Shown piece after piece: positions 1-8,809 of a stretch of DNA of 64,000 nucleotides (position 1 is its first letter; every line of letters begins with the position of its first letter). The notes under the pieces were generated by a model. That model saw only the letters and a program-made list of their open reading frames with translations. It was not told the DNA's origin and ran no database searches. The translations under genes were made by a program, and so were the position numbers. The stretch spans positions 1-64,000 of the forward strand of contig WHUA01000003.1 in NCBI GenBank assembly GCA_009377445.1, written 5' to 3'. This DNA comes from Alphaproteobacteria bacterium. Its GTDB lineage: Bacteria > Pseudomonadota > Alphaproteobacteria > UBA8366.

Positions 1-1
1 C

Positions 2-361
<360 letters not shown>

Positions 362-446
362 CTCGATCCACCGGCGGCGCATGCCACATGCCATGCGCCG
401 CCGGCCGAGCCTGCACCGTCCGCAGTATCGGCCAAAGGAGACCGCC

Positions 447-1346
447 ATGCCGATCATCCTTCCCGAAGGCCTGCCCGCGCGTCACGCACTCGAAGCGGAG
501 GGGGTTCGCGCGCACCATCCCGAGGCGGCGGCGCCGATCCGCATCGTCCTATTCAATTTGATGCCGCGCAAGGCGGATACCGAGATCCAGATCGCCCGGC
601 TGCTGGCCGGCACGCCCTACACGGTAGAACTGACCTTGGCGATCCCGGACAACTACGTCAGCCATACCGCTCCCGCCTCTCACATTGGGACCTTCTACAA
701 GCGCTGGAGCGCCATTCGCAACGCGTCGTTCGATGCGCTCATCGTCACCGGCGCTCCCATCGAACACATGCCTTTCGAAGACGTGACCTATTGGCCCGAG
801 CTCACCGAAGTATTCGACTGGGCCGCGAGAAAGGTCCATCGCAGCTATTACATATGCTGGGCCGCCCAGGCCGCGCTCTATCATTTCCACGGGGTGCCAA
901 AACATGCGCTGCCGCAGAAGCGATTCGGCGTCTACCGCCAGACGGTCCTCCGTCCCGATCATTCGCTGTTCGACGGCCTTTCCGGCCGCTTTCCGGTGCC
1001 TGTGTCGCGCCACACGGAAACGCGCAGCGAGGATCTTCCGCGCGGCCTGACCGTGCTCGCCGCTTCGCCGCAGTCGGGGCTTTGCATGGTCGAAGAGCGC
1101 GACCGCCACGCGCTTTACATGTTCAACCACTTGGAATACGGCGCCGACACATTGGCGGAGGAATACCGGCGCGACCGCGAAGCAGGGACCGGGATCGACC
1201 TTCCGAAGCATTATTTCCCGTGCAACGATCCATCGCGCATGCCGGTGAACAGATGGCTTCCCTACGCCCGGCGGATTTTCCGCAACTGGCTTCGCGACAT
1301 CGAGCGGGAACGGAAAGCTGCCCACGCGGCGAGCAGCGCCGCCTAG
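447..1346 (+). CDS. metA: Homoserine O-acyltransferase, probably acetyl-specific
   Basis: This 299-residue MetA-family protein transfers an acyl group from CoA to homoserine, the first committed step of methionine synthesis. The start is the ATG at 447, preceded by AAAGGAG at 434-440; an in-frame ATG at 381 lacks such a site and adds a tail foreign to the family. The catalytic cysteine is Cys137 in YYICWAAQAALY. The loop VTGAPIEHMPFEDV carries Glu106 where succinyl-specific enzymes such as that of E. coli carry Gly. In the family this Glu is associated with acetyl-CoA use. The metY just upstream consumes O-acetylhomoserine, which agrees. Substrate choice is inferred from the residue and the neighbour. 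Confidence 0.93.
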   Translation: MPIILPEGLPARHALEAEGVRAHHPEAAAPIRIVLFNLMPRKADTEIQIARLLAGTPYTVELTLAIPDNYVSHTAPASHIGTFYKRWSAIRNASFDALIVTGAPIEHMPFEDVTYWPELTEVFDWAARKVHRSYYICWAAQAALYHFHGVPKHALPQKRFGVYRQTVLRPDHSLFDGLSGRFPVPVSRHTETRSEDLPRGLTVLAASPQSGLCMVEERDRHALYMFNHLEYGADTLAEEYRRDREAGTGIDLPKHYFPCNDPSRMPVNRWLPYARRIFRNWLRDIERERKAAHAASSAA

Positions 1347-1443
1347 TCGCGGCGCGGCGCGGCTGGACTGCCGCAGCGCGATGGCCGAAACTGGCGGCGA
1401 ACGCGTCGATCCGCGGCGCCGGGGACAACGCCATGAAGCTACC

Positions 1444-2271
1444 ATGAAGCTCTCGCTCTCGGTACGCATCGCCGAGCCGCCCAAGCGCAAGGATGTGACC
1501 GCCCTCCCCTTCGAAAGCCTGGCGGCCGAGGCGAAGGCATCGGGCTATGCCGGACTATCCATGCGCGCGTCGGTCGTCTCGGTCGACTCCCCGCCGGAGC
1601 GGGTGCGCGCGGTCAGAAGTCTCCTGGACGATTTCGGCCTTGCCGCATCGATGGTCTGCGGGGACATACCGCTCGCCGCCAACGACGCCGCGGCAACCCG
1701 GGCGCTGCGCAACATCGCGCCCTATCTCGACCTCGCCGAAGCGCTCGGCAGCGGGCTCGTCCGCGTCATGATGCACGGCGAGGACGACATTCCGTTCGCC
1801 CGGCGGGCCGCCGACGAAGCCGCGGAGCGCCGCCTCACGCTCGTCCATATCAACCATTGGGGAACCCTGTTCGAGACGATCGATCAATCGCTGGCCGCGC
1901 TGAAGGCGATCGGGCGCAAAAATTTCCGGGTCGCCTTCGAGCCCGGCAACCTGCTTGCCTGCCGCGCGGGGCATGGCCCCGGCGACCTGGCGCGCCTGGC
2001 GCCGCAGCTCGCCAACGTCTACTTCCAGAACGTCCGCCTCGACCCGGCTTCCCCCATCGTGTTCCACAGCCGGCGGCACGGGCCGGCCCACTTGCGGTAC
2101 GTGCCCGTCGACGATCCCTCCGCCATCGACATCCGCCCGCTGATCGACACGCTTCACGAGGTCGGCTACGCAGGCTGGTTCACCGTCCACCAGCCGCTGT
2201 TCGATGGCCAGGAACCGGCGGCCGCGATGCGGGCCGCGGCAGCTTTCTTCCTTCCCCGGATGACCGCCTGA
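1444..2271 (+). CDS. Sugar phosphate isomerase/epimerase-like TIM-barrel protein
   Basis: This 275-residue protein resembles the xylose-isomerase-like TIM-barrel superfamily (AP endonuclease 2 fold), whose members isomerise or epimerise sugars using divalent metal. Visible hallmarks are the barrel strand ending GLVRVMMHGEDD, the LTLVHINHWG strand, VAFEPGN with a likely metal-binding Glu, and the C-terminal GYAGWFTVHQPL strand. The ATG at 1444 opens a sequence starting MKLSLSVRIAEP, a usual first barrel strand; an earlier ATG at 1381 adds an unstructured arginine-rich tail. It follows metA by 97 bp and is probably unrelated to methionine synthesis. No substrate can be assigned from sequence alone. 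Confidence 0.75.
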   Translation: MKLSLSVRIAEPPKRKDVTALPFESLAAEAKASGYAGLSMRASVVSVDSPPERVRAVRSLLDDFGLAASMVCGDIPLAANDAAATRALRNIAPYLDLAEALGSGLVRVMMHGEDDIPFARRAADEAAERRLTLVHINHWGTLFETIDQSLAALKAIGRKNFRVAFEPGNLLACRAGHGPGDLARLAPQLANVYFQNVRLDPASPIVFHSRRHGPAHLRYVPVDDPSAIDIRPLIDTLHEVGYAGWFTVHQPLFDGQEPAAAMRAAAAFFLPRMTA

Positions 2272-2611
2272 AAATTGCCTTGATTTCGCCATTAGGGCAT
2301 CCAACCCCTGCGTCATACATCGGCCAACCGAAGACAAAAAAATATTTTCAGGAAGGTATCGAGTGCCCATTGACTTGACTGGGGCCATCGCCATCTCTTC
2401 GCCCGAGCGGGACATCGCCCCCGTCGTGCGCAGAGATCGGCATCCAGGAAATCTATCCCCGGAACATCCGCCCAAGTGAGGTGTTAACCTTCGCGAGGAG
2501 CCGCGGCGCACGCGGCTGGGCGGAAAGGCCGGCGGTCTTCCCAAGCCTCCGCGATGATGTGGGCAACATCCTCTCGATCGACGGTACTACTCCGAAATTA
2601 CCGAGACGATA
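2272..2611. other. Intergenic region, 340 bp
   Basis: This gap separates the isomerase-like gene from the beta-glucan synthase, both rightward. It has a short AT-rich patch near 2335-2350, unusual for this DNA. I see no convincing promoter pair, no hairpin followed by T residues and no credible small ORF. It probably carries the promoter of the downstream gene. Confidence 0.4.
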
Positions 2612-5365
2612 ATGGATAAGTTCTCTTTGCGTAGTCCCGGAAAAATCCTAAAAAAGACAAGCGGTTCTGCCGATGCGCAGGATCGCCCGATGTCGCAGAG
2701 CAATGACGATGTCGCCGCCTACAGGGGCACTTTAGAGTCAGGCACGAATACTAAAATGGCACGCTTCATCAAGCTGCTGCTGTGCGTGTTGGTGGCAGTC
2801 ACCGCGCATGCGCTGATTTGGCGCAAGTTCGAGCGCACCGTCTACGCGCCGGAAGTAACCGGCCGCGTGGCGTCGCTATCGTACATGCCGGGACGCGACC
2901 TTCCCAGCGGCGCCAAACCGGGCGCCGTGACGCCGGAGCAGATCGACGAGGATCTCGGGATCCTCGCCGATTGGACCCATTCGATCCGTACATACAACGC
3001 CACCCGCGGCATGGAAGAGCTTCCGGCGATCGCCTCGAAGCACGGGCTGTCGGTGACGCTCGGCATCTGGGTCGAAACGGACCCGGCATCGACGCGCCGC
3101 GAAATGGAGGCGGCGATCAGCGCGGCGAAGCGCTACCCCAACATCCGTGGCCTGGTCGTCGGCAACGAAGCGCTGCTTCGCAAGGAGATCACAGTCGACG
3201 AGCTGATCTCGCTGCTGCGCGAGGTGCGCGCTCGCACCGATCTGCCTGTCACGACCGCCGAGCCGTGGCATGTCTGGCTGCAGTATCCCAAGCTCGCCGC
3301 CGAGGTCGACTACATCTCGGCGCACGTCCTGCCCTACTGGGAAGGCCTGCCGCCCGAGCAGGCGGTTCCTTATGCCGAACAGATCCACGACCGGCTGCAG
3401 GAGACGTTCCCCGACAAGAACATCGTCATCGCCGAGTTCGGCTGGCCGAGCGACGGTTACAACCGCGGCGAAGCCACCACCAGCCGGATCGAGGAAGGCT
3501 CGGTCCTGCGCTACTTCGTCTCCACGGCGCGCCGGCGCGGCATCGACTACAACATCGTCGAAGCGTTCGACCAGCCTTGGAAGACGAACGAAGGCACGGT
3601 CGGCACCTACTGGGGCATGTTCGATGCGGACGGGAAGGCCAAGTTCGCGCTGACCGGGCCGCTGCGTTCCGACAACGGCGGAACGATGCGCCTCGCCCTC
3701 GTCTTCGGCGGCCTCATGTGCCTCTTCATCCTGGCGCTGCGGCGGTTTTCCTTCGCCCAGGGTCTCGCCGTCGCGCTGGCATCCAATGCCGCGGGCGCGG
3801 GACTCGCCCTCGTCCTGCATCACCCGATGGTCTCCTACCTGACCATCGGCGAGAGCATTTTCTACGGCGTTGGCGTGGCGCTGCTGCTGCCGCTGCTCGC
3901 GCTCACCCTGATGCGGTTCGGTGAGATGGCGCAGGTCCTGTGGGGCGACGAGCCGGTCCGCCTTTTCCGCCGGCGAGAACGGACGGACGGAACCGGCCGT
4001 TTGCCGAAGGTTTCGATTCACCTGCCGGCGTGCCGCGAATCGCCCGACGTGGTCAATGCGAGCCTGAACAGCTTGGCCCGGCTCGACTATCCGGACTTCG
4101 AGGTCTTGGTCGTCGTCAACAACACGCCCGAGGAGCGCCTCTGGAAACCCGTCGAGGCCCATTGCCAGGCACTCGGCGAGCGTTTCCGCTTCATCAACCT
4201 GCCGAAGGTCAGCGGGTTCAAGGCCGGCGCGCTGAACGAAGCGCTCCGCCTGACCGACCCGAAGGCGGAGATCGTCGGCATCATCGACGCCGATTATCGA
4301 GTCAGCCCGGATTGGCTCGCCGATTTGGTCCCCGCCTTCACGGACGCCAAGGTGGCGATGGTGCAGGCGCCGCAGGACCACGCCGAGAGCGGCGTCAGCC
4401 TGAGCCAGCGCATGATGAATGCCGAGTATGCCGGCTTCTTCGACATCGGCATGGTGCAGCGGAACGAGGAGAACGCCATCGTCACCCATGGCACGATGCT
4501 TCTCATCCGCAAGCAGGCCATGCTGGACGTCGGCGGCTGGGCGACCGATACCATCGTCGAGGACACCGAGCTCGGCCTCCGAATCTTCCGGAACGGCGGC
4601 GTGGCGCACTACACGAACCGCCGCTATGGCCAGGGCGTGCTGCCCGACAGCGTCGCCGCCTATTGCACCCAGCGCCAGCGCTGGGCGTACGGCGCGATGC
4701 AGATCCTGCGCAAGCATTGGAAGGCCTTCCTGCCGGGCGGCCGGGACCTGTCCTTCGGCCAGAAGTGGCATTTCGCGACGGGCTGGCTGAATTGGATCGC
4801 CGATGCCGCCGGCGTCGGCCTCGCGGTTCTCAACCTGGTCGGCATCCCCTTCATGCTGTTAGGCCTCGTGGCTTTCCCGCCCTCGGCGCTGCTGGCGCCC
4901 GTGTTTACGGCCTACGCGATCATGGCGCTGCACACCGCGCTGCTGTATCGCCGCCGCGTCGACACGACGACGGCGCGGATCGTGGGCGCTGCCGTCAGCG
5001 CGATGAGCCTGCAGCTCACCATCGCCCGCGCGGTCTTCTCGGGGCTCATCGCCCAGAAGCTGCCCTTCCGCCGGACCGACAAGGGCGGCATGTCGAAGCC
5101 GGGCCGTCTGGCCCAGATGGCCATGCCGGAACTCGTTCTCGGGCTGCTGCTGCTTGGCGGGTCGATCGCCGCCTATGCGTTTAACGAGTTCAACGTCACC
5201 GAGCAGCGCGGCTTTGCGATGCTGCTGGCGGTGCAGAGCATTCCGTTCCTGGCCTCGACGACCATGCGGCTGACGGAAGCATTCGAGGCGAGCCGCGTCG
5301 GCGAGCTGGTCCCGGGCTGGTTCGCAGCCTTGCTCCGGCGGCCTGCGTCGACATTGCAGCATTAA
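2612..5365 (+). CDS. Membrane beta-glucan synthase: GH17 domain fused to family 2 glycosyltransferase
   Basis: This protein of up to 917 residues has an N-terminal membrane anchor (about 50-70), a glycoside hydrolase 17 domain (about 85-350), two membrane helices, a processive family 2 glycosyltransferase domain (about 470-720) and further C-terminal helices. The GH17 part shows the acid VVGNEALL (Glu near 185) and nucleophile IAEFGWPS (Glu near 275). The transferase shows DADYRV near 559, EDTELGLR near 649 and QRQRWAYG near 686, the D,D,D,QxxRW set of processive enzymes. The layout resembles NdvB/NdvC-type beta-1,3 or 1,6-glucan synthases of Bradyrhizobium and Pseudomonas, where GH17 is thought to remodel or cyclise the product. 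ATGs at 2690 and 2756 are alternative starts; none has a strong ribosome site. Confidence 0.87.
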   Translation: MDKFSLRSPGKILKKTSGSADAQDRPMSQSNDDVAAYRGTLESGTNTKMARFIKLLLCVLVAVTAHALIWRKFERTVYAPEVTGRVASLSYMPGRDLPSGAKPGAVTPEQIDEDLGILADWTHSIRTYNATRGMEELPAIASKHGLSVTLGIWVETDPASTRREMEAAISAAKRYPNIRGLVVGNEALLRKEITVDELISLLREVRARTDLPVTTAEPWHVWLQYPKLAAEVDYISAHVLPYWEGLPPEQAVPYAEQIHDRLQETFPDKNIVIAEFGWPSDGYNRGEATTSRIEEGSVLRYFVSTARRRGIDYNIVEAFDQPWKTNEGTVGTYWGMFDADGKAKFALTGPLRSDNGGTMRLALVFGGLMCLFILALRRFSFAQGLAVALASNAAGAGLALVLHHPMVSYLTIGESIFYGVGVALLLPLLALTLMRFGEMAQVLWGDEPVRLFRRRERTDGTGRLPKVSIHLPACRESPDVVNASLNSLARLDYPDFEVLVVVNNTPEERLWKPVEAHCQALGERFRFINLPKVSGFKAGALNEALRLTDPKAEIVGIIDADYRVSPDWLADLVPAFTDAKVAMVQAPQDHAESGVSLSQRMMNAEYAGFFDIGMVQRNEENAIVTHGTMLLIRKQAMLDVGGWATDTIVEDTELGLRIFRNGGVAHYTNRRYGQGVLPDSVAAYCTQRQRWAYGAMQILRKHWKAFLPGGRDLSFGQKWHFATGWLNWIADAAGVGLAVLNLVGIPFMLLGLVAFPPSALLAPVFTAYAIMALHTALLYRRRVDTTTARIVGAAVSAMSLQLTIARAVFSGLIAQKLPFRRTDKGGMSKPGRLAQMAMPELVLGLLLLGGSIAAYAFNEFNVTEQRGFAMLLAVQSIPFLASTTMRLTEAFEASRVGELVPGWFAALLRRPASTLQH

Positions 5366-5388
5366 CAAGCCCGCCCGGCAGTGGGCGG

Positions 5389-6324
5389 TCAGGCCGCCTC
5401 GCGCTCTACGAAATGAAGCAGCACGCCACCTAGCGCCGATGGATGGGCGAAGCCGATTCGGGCACGCCGCGACCCGGGCCGCCCGACCAGGTCGATCATC
5501 CGTAGACCGGCGCGGTCGAGCGCCGCCAGCACGCGGTCGATGTCCGGCGTCTTCAGGGCGAGATGGTGCAATCCCGGTCCGCGCCGTTCGACATAACGCG
5601 CAATGGCGCCCTGATCCTGCTTCGTGGTTCCGGGCCCGTGGCGGCGAGCCTCCGCGGTATGGCTCGGATCGAAATTCTGCAGAAGCTCCAGCTCGCACTC
5701 CCCCACCGTGACGAAGGCGACGCGAAGGCCGCCCACCGGCTCGGGCGGCCGGTTGCGGTACACCACGCCGTATTTGTCCGAGGTGAAGCTCTCGATCACC
5801 GTCACCACCTCGAGGTCCGTCTGCTGGCTCTCGATCGAAAAGCCCATCGACCGGACGAACAGGTCCAGCGCGCCGCGGTTGTCGGACGACGCCACGCCGA
5901 GATGGTCGATCCGCTCCACCAGCGCGCTGCCGCCTGCCGGCAGGCCGAGAGGCTCGCTCACGCGCATGTCGACGCCGAGCGTCGCCTGCGGATCCAGCCG
6001 ATGCTGCGTAAACCGGTTGAATCGGGCCGCCGCCCGCAAGCCGCTTGCGGCGAGCCCCGCCCGGCGCAGCCATGCGCCGGGATCGCCCGTTTCGAAGCCG
6101 AGGTGATGGATGCCCGGCTCGGTGCCGCCCGCCAGCGCCGCGTGTCCGAACGGGAGCAGCACCAGGGCAGCGCCGCCGACGGAGACGGCCAGCGCTTCCT
6201 CACCGTCCAGGACGACACCGTATTGCGCAAGCCCGAGGTGCTTGGTGAGCACATCGGCCGCCTCGGCCGGCTCGCGAATCGCCAGCGCCACATAGCCGAG
6301 CCTGGGTGGGAGCTCTTTGTTCAT
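5389..6324 (-). CDS. VOC-fold (glyoxalase/dioxygenase superfamily) protein, two or more modules
   Basis: This 311-residue protein has at least two vicinal-oxygen-chelate modules. The first begins LGYVALAIREPAEAADVLT with a metal-type GIHHLGFET strand. A middle segment contains RIDHLGVASSDNRGALDLF followed by FVTVGECELELLQ, and the last strand set contains GLHHLALKTPDIDRV and ends GVLLHFVE. Such proteins are metal-dependent epimerases, lyases or ring-cleaving dioxygenases; the C-terminal part is most like methylmalonyl-CoA epimerase and 4-hydroxyphenylpyruvate dioxygenase, but the substrate is unknown. The ATG at 6324 is preceded by AAGGAGG on its strand. It converges on the glucan synthase with a 23-bp gap and diverges from the peptide transporter. 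Confidence 0.8.
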   Translation of the reverse strand: MNKELPPRLGYVALAIREPAEAADVLTKHLGLAQYGVVLDGEEALAVSVGGAALVLLPFGHAALAGGTEPGIHHLGFETGDPGAWLRRAGLAASGLRAAARFNRFTQHRLDPQATLGVDMRVSEPLGLPAGGSALVERIDHLGVASSDNRGALDLFVRSMGFSIESQQTDLEVVTVIESFTSDKYGVVYRNRPPEPVGGLRVAFVTVGECELELLQNFDPSHTAEARRHGPGTTKQDQGAIARYVERRGPGLHHLALKTPDIDRVLAALDRAGLRMIDLVGRPGSRRARIGFAHPSALGGVLLHFVEREAA

Positions 6325-6402
6325 GACCGCCGCCTCCTTCCAATGTCCTCCGCAACAATGAGACGAGGAGCCGCTCCCGGCAATGCCGCGCGGTACGCGC
6401 GA

Positions 6403-6432
6403 TTGACATTACTCCGCAGGCTGTTGTTCAAT
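6403..6432 (+). promoter_or_regulatory. Possible sigma-70-type promoter for the peptide transporter operon
   Basis: TTGACA at 6403-6408 is followed after 18 bases by TTCAAT at 6427-6432. A second candidate, TTGACA at 6607-6612 with TACCGT at 6630-6635 (17-base spacer), lies closer to the first gene at 6680. The first would give a leader of about 240 bases, the second about 40. The -35 boxes are perfect and the -10 boxes weak. Confidence 0.35.
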
Positions 6433-6437
6433 ACCAA

Positions 6438-6468
6438 TTCAAGACGCGCCCAATGGCGCGTTTTTGAA
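6438..6468 (+). terminator. Hairpin with T-run in the leader before the transporter operon
   Basis: CGCGCC (6445-6450), loop CAAT, GGCGCG (6455-6460), then TTTTT (6461-6465). Flanking TTCAA/TTGAA extends the pairing. It lies a few bases after the first candidate promoter, so it could be an attenuator, or a terminator for unseen upstream transcription. Confidence 0.4.
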
Positions 6469-6679
6469 TACTGTGATGGTTGCGGCCAAGGTGAAGTAAC
6501 ACCGGGCGAGTAATATGCTACCGCAGCCGACAGTAATAGCGGTGGTTTGGGGAAGGAAAGCGTGGTTCCTTGTCTGAACTTGCCATCGGCCCCGAGGATA
6601 TGGCCGTTGACAAGGTGGACAGGCATGCCTACCGTTTTGCCTTACTCAAAAAAAGAAACAAGTTTGCCAGGGAGGCAGT

Positions 6680-7678
6680 GTGACTACTCTTCTCGAGATT
6701 GAAGGATTGCAGACGCAATTCTTTACGTCGGCTGGCGTCGTCAAGGCGGTGGACGGGATTTCCTATACGGTCGATCAGGGCGAAACCGTCGCGGTCGTGG
6801 GCGAATCGGGCTGCGGCAAATCCGTCAGCGCCCTTTCCATCCTTCGGCTCGTCGCCGATCCGCCGGGCAAGGTGGTCGGCGGCAAGATCAAGTTCCAGGG
6901 CCGCGACCTGCTGCAGCTCAGCGATCGCGAAATGCGCGATGTGCGCGGCAACGACATCGCCATGGTTTTTCAGGAGCCGATGACCTCGCTGAACCCGGTG
7001 CTCACCATCGGGATGCAGATCACGGAAACCCTGCAGCACCATCTCGGCATGTCGGACGAAGAAGCGAACGCCCGCGCGGTGGAGCTGCTGGGCAAGGTCG
7101 GCATCTCCGAGCCGCAGCGGCGCCTCGCCCAGTATCCGCACCACCTTTCCGGCGGAATGCGTCAACGCGTCATGATCGCCATTGCCCTCGCTTGCGAGCC
7201 GAAGCTGATCATCGCCGACGAGCCGACAACGGCCCTCGACGTCACGATCCAGGCGCAGATTCTCGAACTGATGAAGAATCTCACCCGCGAGTTCGGCGTT
7301 GCGCTGATCGTCATCACCCACAACCTCGGCGTCGTTGCGCGCTACGCAGACCGCGTCAACGTGATGTACGCGGGCAAGATCATCGAAACGGGCACGGCCG
7401 CGGACGTCTACCACAATCCAAAGCATCCCTACACGTTGGCGCTTCTCAAGTCGGTCCCGCGCCTCGACCTTCCGCGCCAGGCCAAGCTGGACCCCGTGGA
7501 AGGCCAGCCGCCGGATCTCGCGCGGCTCGGGCCCGGTTGCCCGTTCCGTCCGCGCTGCCGCCACGCCGTAGAGCGCTGCGCACGGGAGAACCCACCTCTC
7601 GAACAAGTCGTCCCGGGGCACTATTCGGCTTGCTGGGAAAAGAGCAATCTCACCTCGGCGGGGAAGCCAATATCATGA
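6680..7678 (+). CDS. Peptide ABC transporter ATP-binding protein, OppD/DppD type
   Basis: This 332-residue ATPase powers import of a peptide-like or other small solute. Walker A is GESGCGKS, the ABC signature LSGGMRQRV, Walker B LIIADEPT, and the switch histidine lies in [11 protein letters not shown]. The C-terminal extension [16 protein letters not shown] is the cysteine-bearing oligopeptide-HPY module of OppD/DppD proteins. The start codon is GTG at 6680, with GGGAGGCAG just upstream. It is the first gene of a set also holding a second ATPase (ATGA overlap), a binding protein and three permeases. Related systems import dipeptides, nickel, glutathione or opines; sequence alone does not choose between these. 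Confidence 0.92.
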   Translation: MTTLLEIEGLQTQFFTSAGVVKAVDGISYTVDQGETVAVVGESGCGKSVSALSILRLVADPPGKVVGGKIKFQGRDLLQLSDREMRDVRGNDIAMVFQEPMTSLNPVLTIGMQITETLQHHLGMSDEEANARAVELLGKVGISEPQRRLAQYPHHLSGGMRQRVMIAIALACEPKLIIADEPTTALDVTIQAQILELMKNLTREFGVALIVITHNLGVVARYADRVNVMYAGKIIETGTAADVYHNPKHPYTLALLKSVPRLDLPRQAKLDPVEGQPPDLARLGPGCPFRPRCRHAVERCARENPPLEQVVPGHYSACWEKSNLTSAGKPIS

Positions 7679-8709
7679 GTGAAGCAACGGCCATCAGGAA
7701 GTCGGAGGCGACACCGACGCCGCAACCCGGACTGCAAGAGAACCTGATCGAGGTCAGGAATCTCAAGATGCATTTTCCGGTGACCGAGGGAATTATCATC
7801 CCGAAGGTCGTCGCCCATGTGAAAGCCGTCGACGGCATCACATTCAGCATCAAGAAGGGCGAGACGCTCGGCCTCGTCGGGGAGTCGGGCTGCGGCAAAA
7901 CAACGACGGGCCGGTGCATCCTGCAGCTCGAAAAGCCGACCGCCGGCGATATCCTCTACAACGGCGTCAATCTCAACGGCCTCGGCAACAAGGAGATGTC
8001 GCCCTATCGGCAGAAGATCCAGGTGATTTTCCAGGATCCCTACAGCTCGCTCAATCCGCGCATGAAGATTCGCGAGATCCTGTCCGAGCCGATGCGCGTT
8101 CACAACATCGTCCCGGACAGCCACGCGCGCGACAAACGGGTGCTCGAGTTGCTCAACGTCGTCGGCCTGACCCCGCGTTTCGCCGACCGCTATCCGCACG
8201 AGATGAGCGGCGGGCAGCGTCAGCGCATCGGAATTGCGCGTGCGCTCGCCATGAACCCTGAGTTCATCGTGTGCGACGAAGCGGTTTCCGCGCTGGACGT
8301 TTCGATTCAGGCGCAGGTCATCAACCTGCTCGAGGATCTTCGGGACGAGTTCGGCCTGACGTATCTCTTCATCGCACACGACCTCAGCGTCGTGCGTCAT
8401 CTCTGCCATCGCGTCGCGGTCATGTATCTCGGCAAAATGGTGGAGCTCGCGGATTGCGACGAGCTGTTCGACAATCCGATGCATCCTTACACCAGAGCTC
8501 TGCTCGACGCCGTGCCGATCCCCGATCCGACGATCGAATCGGGGCGCCAACACAAGATCATCAAGGGCGAGATTCCGAGCCCGATCAACCCGCCCAGCGG
8601 GTGCGTCTTCCATCCCCGGTGCGGACTGGCGGTGGACGGCTGCTCGAAGGCGGTCCCCGAGTTCAAGGAGTTGCGGCCAGGTCATTGGGTGGCCTGTACG
8701 GAAGTGTAG
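7675..8709 (+). CDS. Peptide ABC transporter ATP-binding protein, OppF/DppF type
   Basis: This is the second ATPase of the heterodimeric nucleotide-binding pair, 344 residues. Walker A is GESGCGKT, the signature [10 protein letters not shown], Walker [13 protein letters not shown] and the switch region [11 protein letters not shown]. The C-terminal module [18 protein letters not shown] matches the OppF family. The ATG at 7675 overlaps the TGA of the preceding gene as ATGA, indicating translational coupling. A much longer frame upstream is only the shadow of the first ATPase. The next gene, the binding protein, follows after 100 bp. Confidence 0.92.
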   Translation: MSEATAIRKSEATPTPQPGLQENLIEVRNLKMHFPVTEGIIIPKVVAHVKAVDGITFSIKKGETLGLVGESGCGKTTTGRCILQLEKPTAGDILYNGVNLNGLGNKEMSPYRQKIQVIFQDPYSSLNPRMKIREILSEPMRVHNIVPDSHARDKRVLELLNVVGLTPRFADRYPHEMSGGQRQRIGIARALAMNPEFIVCDEAVSALDVSIQAQVINLLEDLRDEFGLTYLFIAHDLSVVRHLCHRVAVMYLGKMVELADCDELFDNPMHPYTRALLDAVPIPDPTIESGRQHKIIKGEIPSPINPPSGCVFHPRCGLAVDGCSKAVPEFKELRPGHWVACTEV

Positions 8710-8809
8710 CCGGACTTTCCCTTCTATCGTTCGGTCACGGTTTGGCGTCGCTGCCACCAGCGCCGCGAGGTGGCGATTGTGTCACATCCTAAAGGAGCGC
8801 GAACCTGAA

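Noticed and set aside
2876..4771. Long leftward frame opposite the glucan synthase (631 codons)
   Set aside because: The opposite strand has complete GH17 and GT2 motifs; this frame has an amino-acid mix typical of antisense GC-rich DNA and no family features.
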